From DATBAT01 sp036271375 (GTDB lineage: Bacteria; Acidobacteriota; Terriglobia; Terriglobales; Acidobacteriaceae): a DNA stretch of 17,374 nucleotides. The position numbers and the translations under genes were made by a program. Under the pieces are notes generated by a model. It was not told the DNA's origin. It searched no databases and saw only the letters and a list, made by a program, of their open reading frames with translations. Where the stretch lies: positions 1 through 17,374 of the forward strand of contig DATBAT010000226.1 of assembly GCA_036271375.1 (NCBI GenBank), in the 5' to 3' direction. Positions 16,020 through 17,374 of this stretch are shown piece by piece; position 1 is the first letter of the stretch; each line of letters starts with the position of its first letter.

Positions 16020-16451
16020 CTATTTGGCCTGAACGCCTTTCACGTCGAATTGCCGGTCCTGAGTGTTTCCGTCCGGCAGGGTGACATGCAGAAGAACCAC
16101 CCAGTCGCCGGCCATTTCGAACTGCAACTGCGATTGATACTGCCCGTTGCCGAGTTCCTTCACGTCAAAAAGGCGGGGAGCCATTCCGGGGTGCAGCATG
16201 TCGGCTTCCAGAGCGATGCGGGCCTTGTTAATGGGAACGCCGGTGGCGTCGGAGAGGTTTAGCGTGAGCGTGTCTGCCCCGACGCGTGGTGGGTCGGGTG
16301 AGATCTGGTGCTTGATGTCGAGTCCGGGCGTGGTTTCGTCTACGCGGTGTTTTGAACATCCCGAAAATAAGGCCACAAAAATAATGAGCCCTAGACACAA
16401 GTTCGGGAGCGGGCAGTTTTTATGCCCGCTCCCTCTGAATCCTGAATACAT
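16020..16451 (-). CDS. YtkA/FixH-like lipoprotein
   Basis: This 143-residue protein has a hydrophobic N-terminal segment ending in a lipobox-like LFSGC (Cys32), so it is probably a lipoprotein; the N-region before it is unusually long (about 20 residues) and includes two Cys. The mature part is a small beta-sandwich of the YtkA/FixH type: DTLTLNLSDATGVPINKARI, then MLHPGMAPRLFDVKELGNGQY, then FEMAGDWVVLLHVTLPDG. The HPGM motif and the G-x-Y...G-x-W-x-(V/L) pattern are the main grounds. FixH-like proteins accompany FixG/CcoG polyferredoxins in cytochrome oxidase maturation, and here too a polyferredoxin gene follows. Met and His residues could bind metal (inference). Confidence 0.75.
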   Translation of the reverse strand: MYSGFRGSGHKNCPLPNLCLGLIIFVALFSGCSKHRVDETTPGLDIKHQISPDPPRVGADTLTLNLSDATGVPINKARIALEADMLHPGMAPRLFDVKELGNGQYQSQLQFEMAGDWVVLLHVTLPDGNTQDRQFDVKGVQAK

Positions 16452-16491
16452 TTTTAGACTTCCCGTTCTTAAAAGCAGACCGACCGGTAGA

Positions 16492-17073
16492 TTAATGTCC
16501 CCATTCGCAGGTGCAGCGCATCTGCGCCCGCTCCGCGTCCGAAGGAAACATGTGATAGTACATGGCGATCACCATCGGAACGAAGACGATCGAGTTGTAG
16601 AAGAGGTGAAGCTCTACTCTCGGGAGCACCAGTTGGAGAACGCTAAAGGGAACTGGCTTGCCCCAAAAATTATGATGGGTCGTTGCCTGAAAGATAAGAA
16701 GGAAGTGTTCGATGTGATGCCAAAATTGAATGGCTAAGGAAATCGTCCACCACGTGAGGGCCCGTCCGGTGAAGCCCTTGCGCAGTACCCAAATGCCGAC
16801 CAGCATGACCAGAGCGTAGCCGTAGTGCAGCGCCTCCGACTGAATCAGCCAGGGATACCAAAGCCCAAGAATGCCGTTGGCTTTCGGTCGCGGCCAACCC
16901 ATCACATAGATTTGATAGGCCTGCGCCAGGTGTTCGCCCCAGTGTCCCAAGACGATCACCATGAATAGTTGCAGGGCGCGCTCATGCCAAACCGTATTTA
17001 ACTTCTCGTAAAAGCTGGGCCGTTGCTCACGGGCAAATCCAACGTTGGCAAGACTTGGACTCGATACGCTCAT
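16492..17073 (-). CDS. His-rich membrane protein with two HxxEH motifs, unknown family
   Basis: This 193-residue protein has about four to five hydrophobic segments (approximately 34-58, 84-98, 105-129, 143-176). Conserved-looking polar residues sit in or next to them: HWGEH (His44, Glu47, His48) with following AQ, HHIEH (His119, His120, Glu122, His123), HH at 133-134, and RVELHLFYN (Glu154, His156). The C-terminus ends CTCEWGH. Such intramembrane His/Glu sets suggest haem or metal binding, but I do not recognise a named family. The start is well supported: AGGAG lies eight bases before ATG 17073. It is 82 bases downstream of the porin gene and 40 bases upstream of the YtkA-like gene. Confidence 0.82.
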   Translation of the reverse strand: MSVSSPSLANVGFAREQRPSFYEKLNTVWHERALQLFMVIVLGHWGEHLAQAYQIYVMGWPRPKANGILGLWYPWLIQSEALHYGYALVMLVGIWVLRKGFTGRALTWWTISLAIQFWHHIEHFLLIFQATTHHNFWGKPVPFSVLQLVLPRVELHLFYNSIVFVPMVIAMYYHMFPSDAERAQMRCTCEWGH

Positions 17074-17102
17074 CTATATAGCTCCTACCAGAGATTGAAA
17101 GC

Positions 17103-17130
17103 AGCTTAGTTCAATTCAAAAATGGGTCAA
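17103..17130 (-). promoter_or_regulatory. Possible internal promoter before the His-rich membrane gene
   Basis: On the - strand TTGACC (17130-17125) and TAAGCT (17108-17103) are separated by 16 bases, 30 bases before the ATG at 17073. The -35 part is close to the sigma-70 consensus and the -10 part is poor. It would let the downstream genes be expressed separately from the porin gene. Acidobacterial promoters are not well defined, so this is tentative. Confidence 0.25.
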
Positions 17131-17155
17131 TAGTGGTTTTCTACTAGTGCCCTGT

Positions 17156-17374
17156 TTAGAACCCGTAAGTCATAGCAAGATAAGGATAAGTGTAGCCGTT
17201 TCCGGGTGTGGTTCTGTTCAAAAACGTGCCCGGGAACAGGTGTCCGAATCCGCCTGCCAACTGGGTCCGCTTGTTGTAGTTATAAGCCGCGACGAAGTCG
17301 ATTTCCTGACCGACGAAGCGGCCCGCGGTTCCGGCGGCTGACTTTGCAAGGGCGGTGCTGGCGGTACTGTAAAG
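17156..17374 (-). CDS. C-terminal end of an alginate-export-family outer-membrane porin (partial)
   Basis: The last 72 codons of a - strand gene run off the right edge of the window and end with TAA at 17156. The translation contains GRFVGQEIDFVAAYNYNKRT, then GGFGHLFPGTFLN, then GNGYTYPYLAMTYGF. This matches the final strands of the alginate-export (AlgE-like) beta-barrel family, in which G-x-E-x-D, GxGHxFPGxFL and a terminal aromatic residue are common. The C-terminal Phe fits recognition by the Bam outer-membrane assembly machinery. It is the most upstream gene visible in the - strand cluster. The substrate cannot be inferred; many members of this family have nothing to do with alginate. 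Confidence 0.7.
   Translation of the reverse strand, partial: LYSTASTALAKSAAGTAGRFVGQEIDFVAAYNYNKRTQLAGGFGHLFPGTFLNRTTPGNGYTYPYLAMTYGF

Overview
The window looks like chromosomal DNA from an Acidobacteriota member (Terriglobia-like). It has moderately high GC, many long extracytoplasmic proteins with FG-GAP/VCBS propellers and a C-terminal ASPIC/UnbV domain, and an alginate-export-type porin fragment. This assignment is inference from gene content; no rRNA or other marker gene is present. No tRNA, rRNA, insertion sequence, CRISPR array or phage gene was seen, and no gene-free stretch exceeds 150 bases.

Left part, + strand (135-3977): a complete sulfate/thiosulfate ABC importer in the order sbp-cysT-cysW-cysA, with very short gaps and an ATGA overlap, so almost certainly one operon. 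It is followed by two single + strand genes. The first is a 1-Cys peroxiredoxin (4123-4782), which ends in a strong stem-loop. The second is a rhomboid-family intramembrane protease fused to a TPR/Sel1-like C-terminal domain (4875-6152).

Right part, - strand (17374 down to 6160): a long, tightly packed gene cluster transcribed leftwards, meeting the rhomboid gene tail to tail with only 7 bases between. In order of transcription it holds: the 3' end of an outer-membrane beta-barrel porin; a small His-rich membrane protein with two HxxEH motifs; a YtkA/FixH-like lipoprotein; a membrane polyferredoxin of the NapH/NosR/CcoG type; a secreted, C-terminally anchored protein whose predicted mature N-terminus is His; a 1145-residue lipoprotein (TPR, propeller, UnbV domain, uncharacterised C-terminal region); a membrane-anchored propeller/UnbV protein; an NqrB/RnfD-like membrane protein resembling UnbU; and a propeller/UnbV lipoprotein. 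Four-base stop/start overlaps join four of these genes, and the other gaps are 7-82 bases.

The - strand cluster is the most interesting part. UnbU and UnbV are known as a conserved pair of unknown function in enediyne antibiotic cassettes. Here an UnbU-like membrane protein sits between UnbV-type proteins with no enediyne polyketide synthase in the window, next to a polyferredoxin and several small proteins with potential metal ligands (His, Met). I infer an envelope electron-transfer or metal-handling system, possibly copper-related, running from inner membrane to periplasm and outer membrane. Its substrate cannot be read from the sequence.
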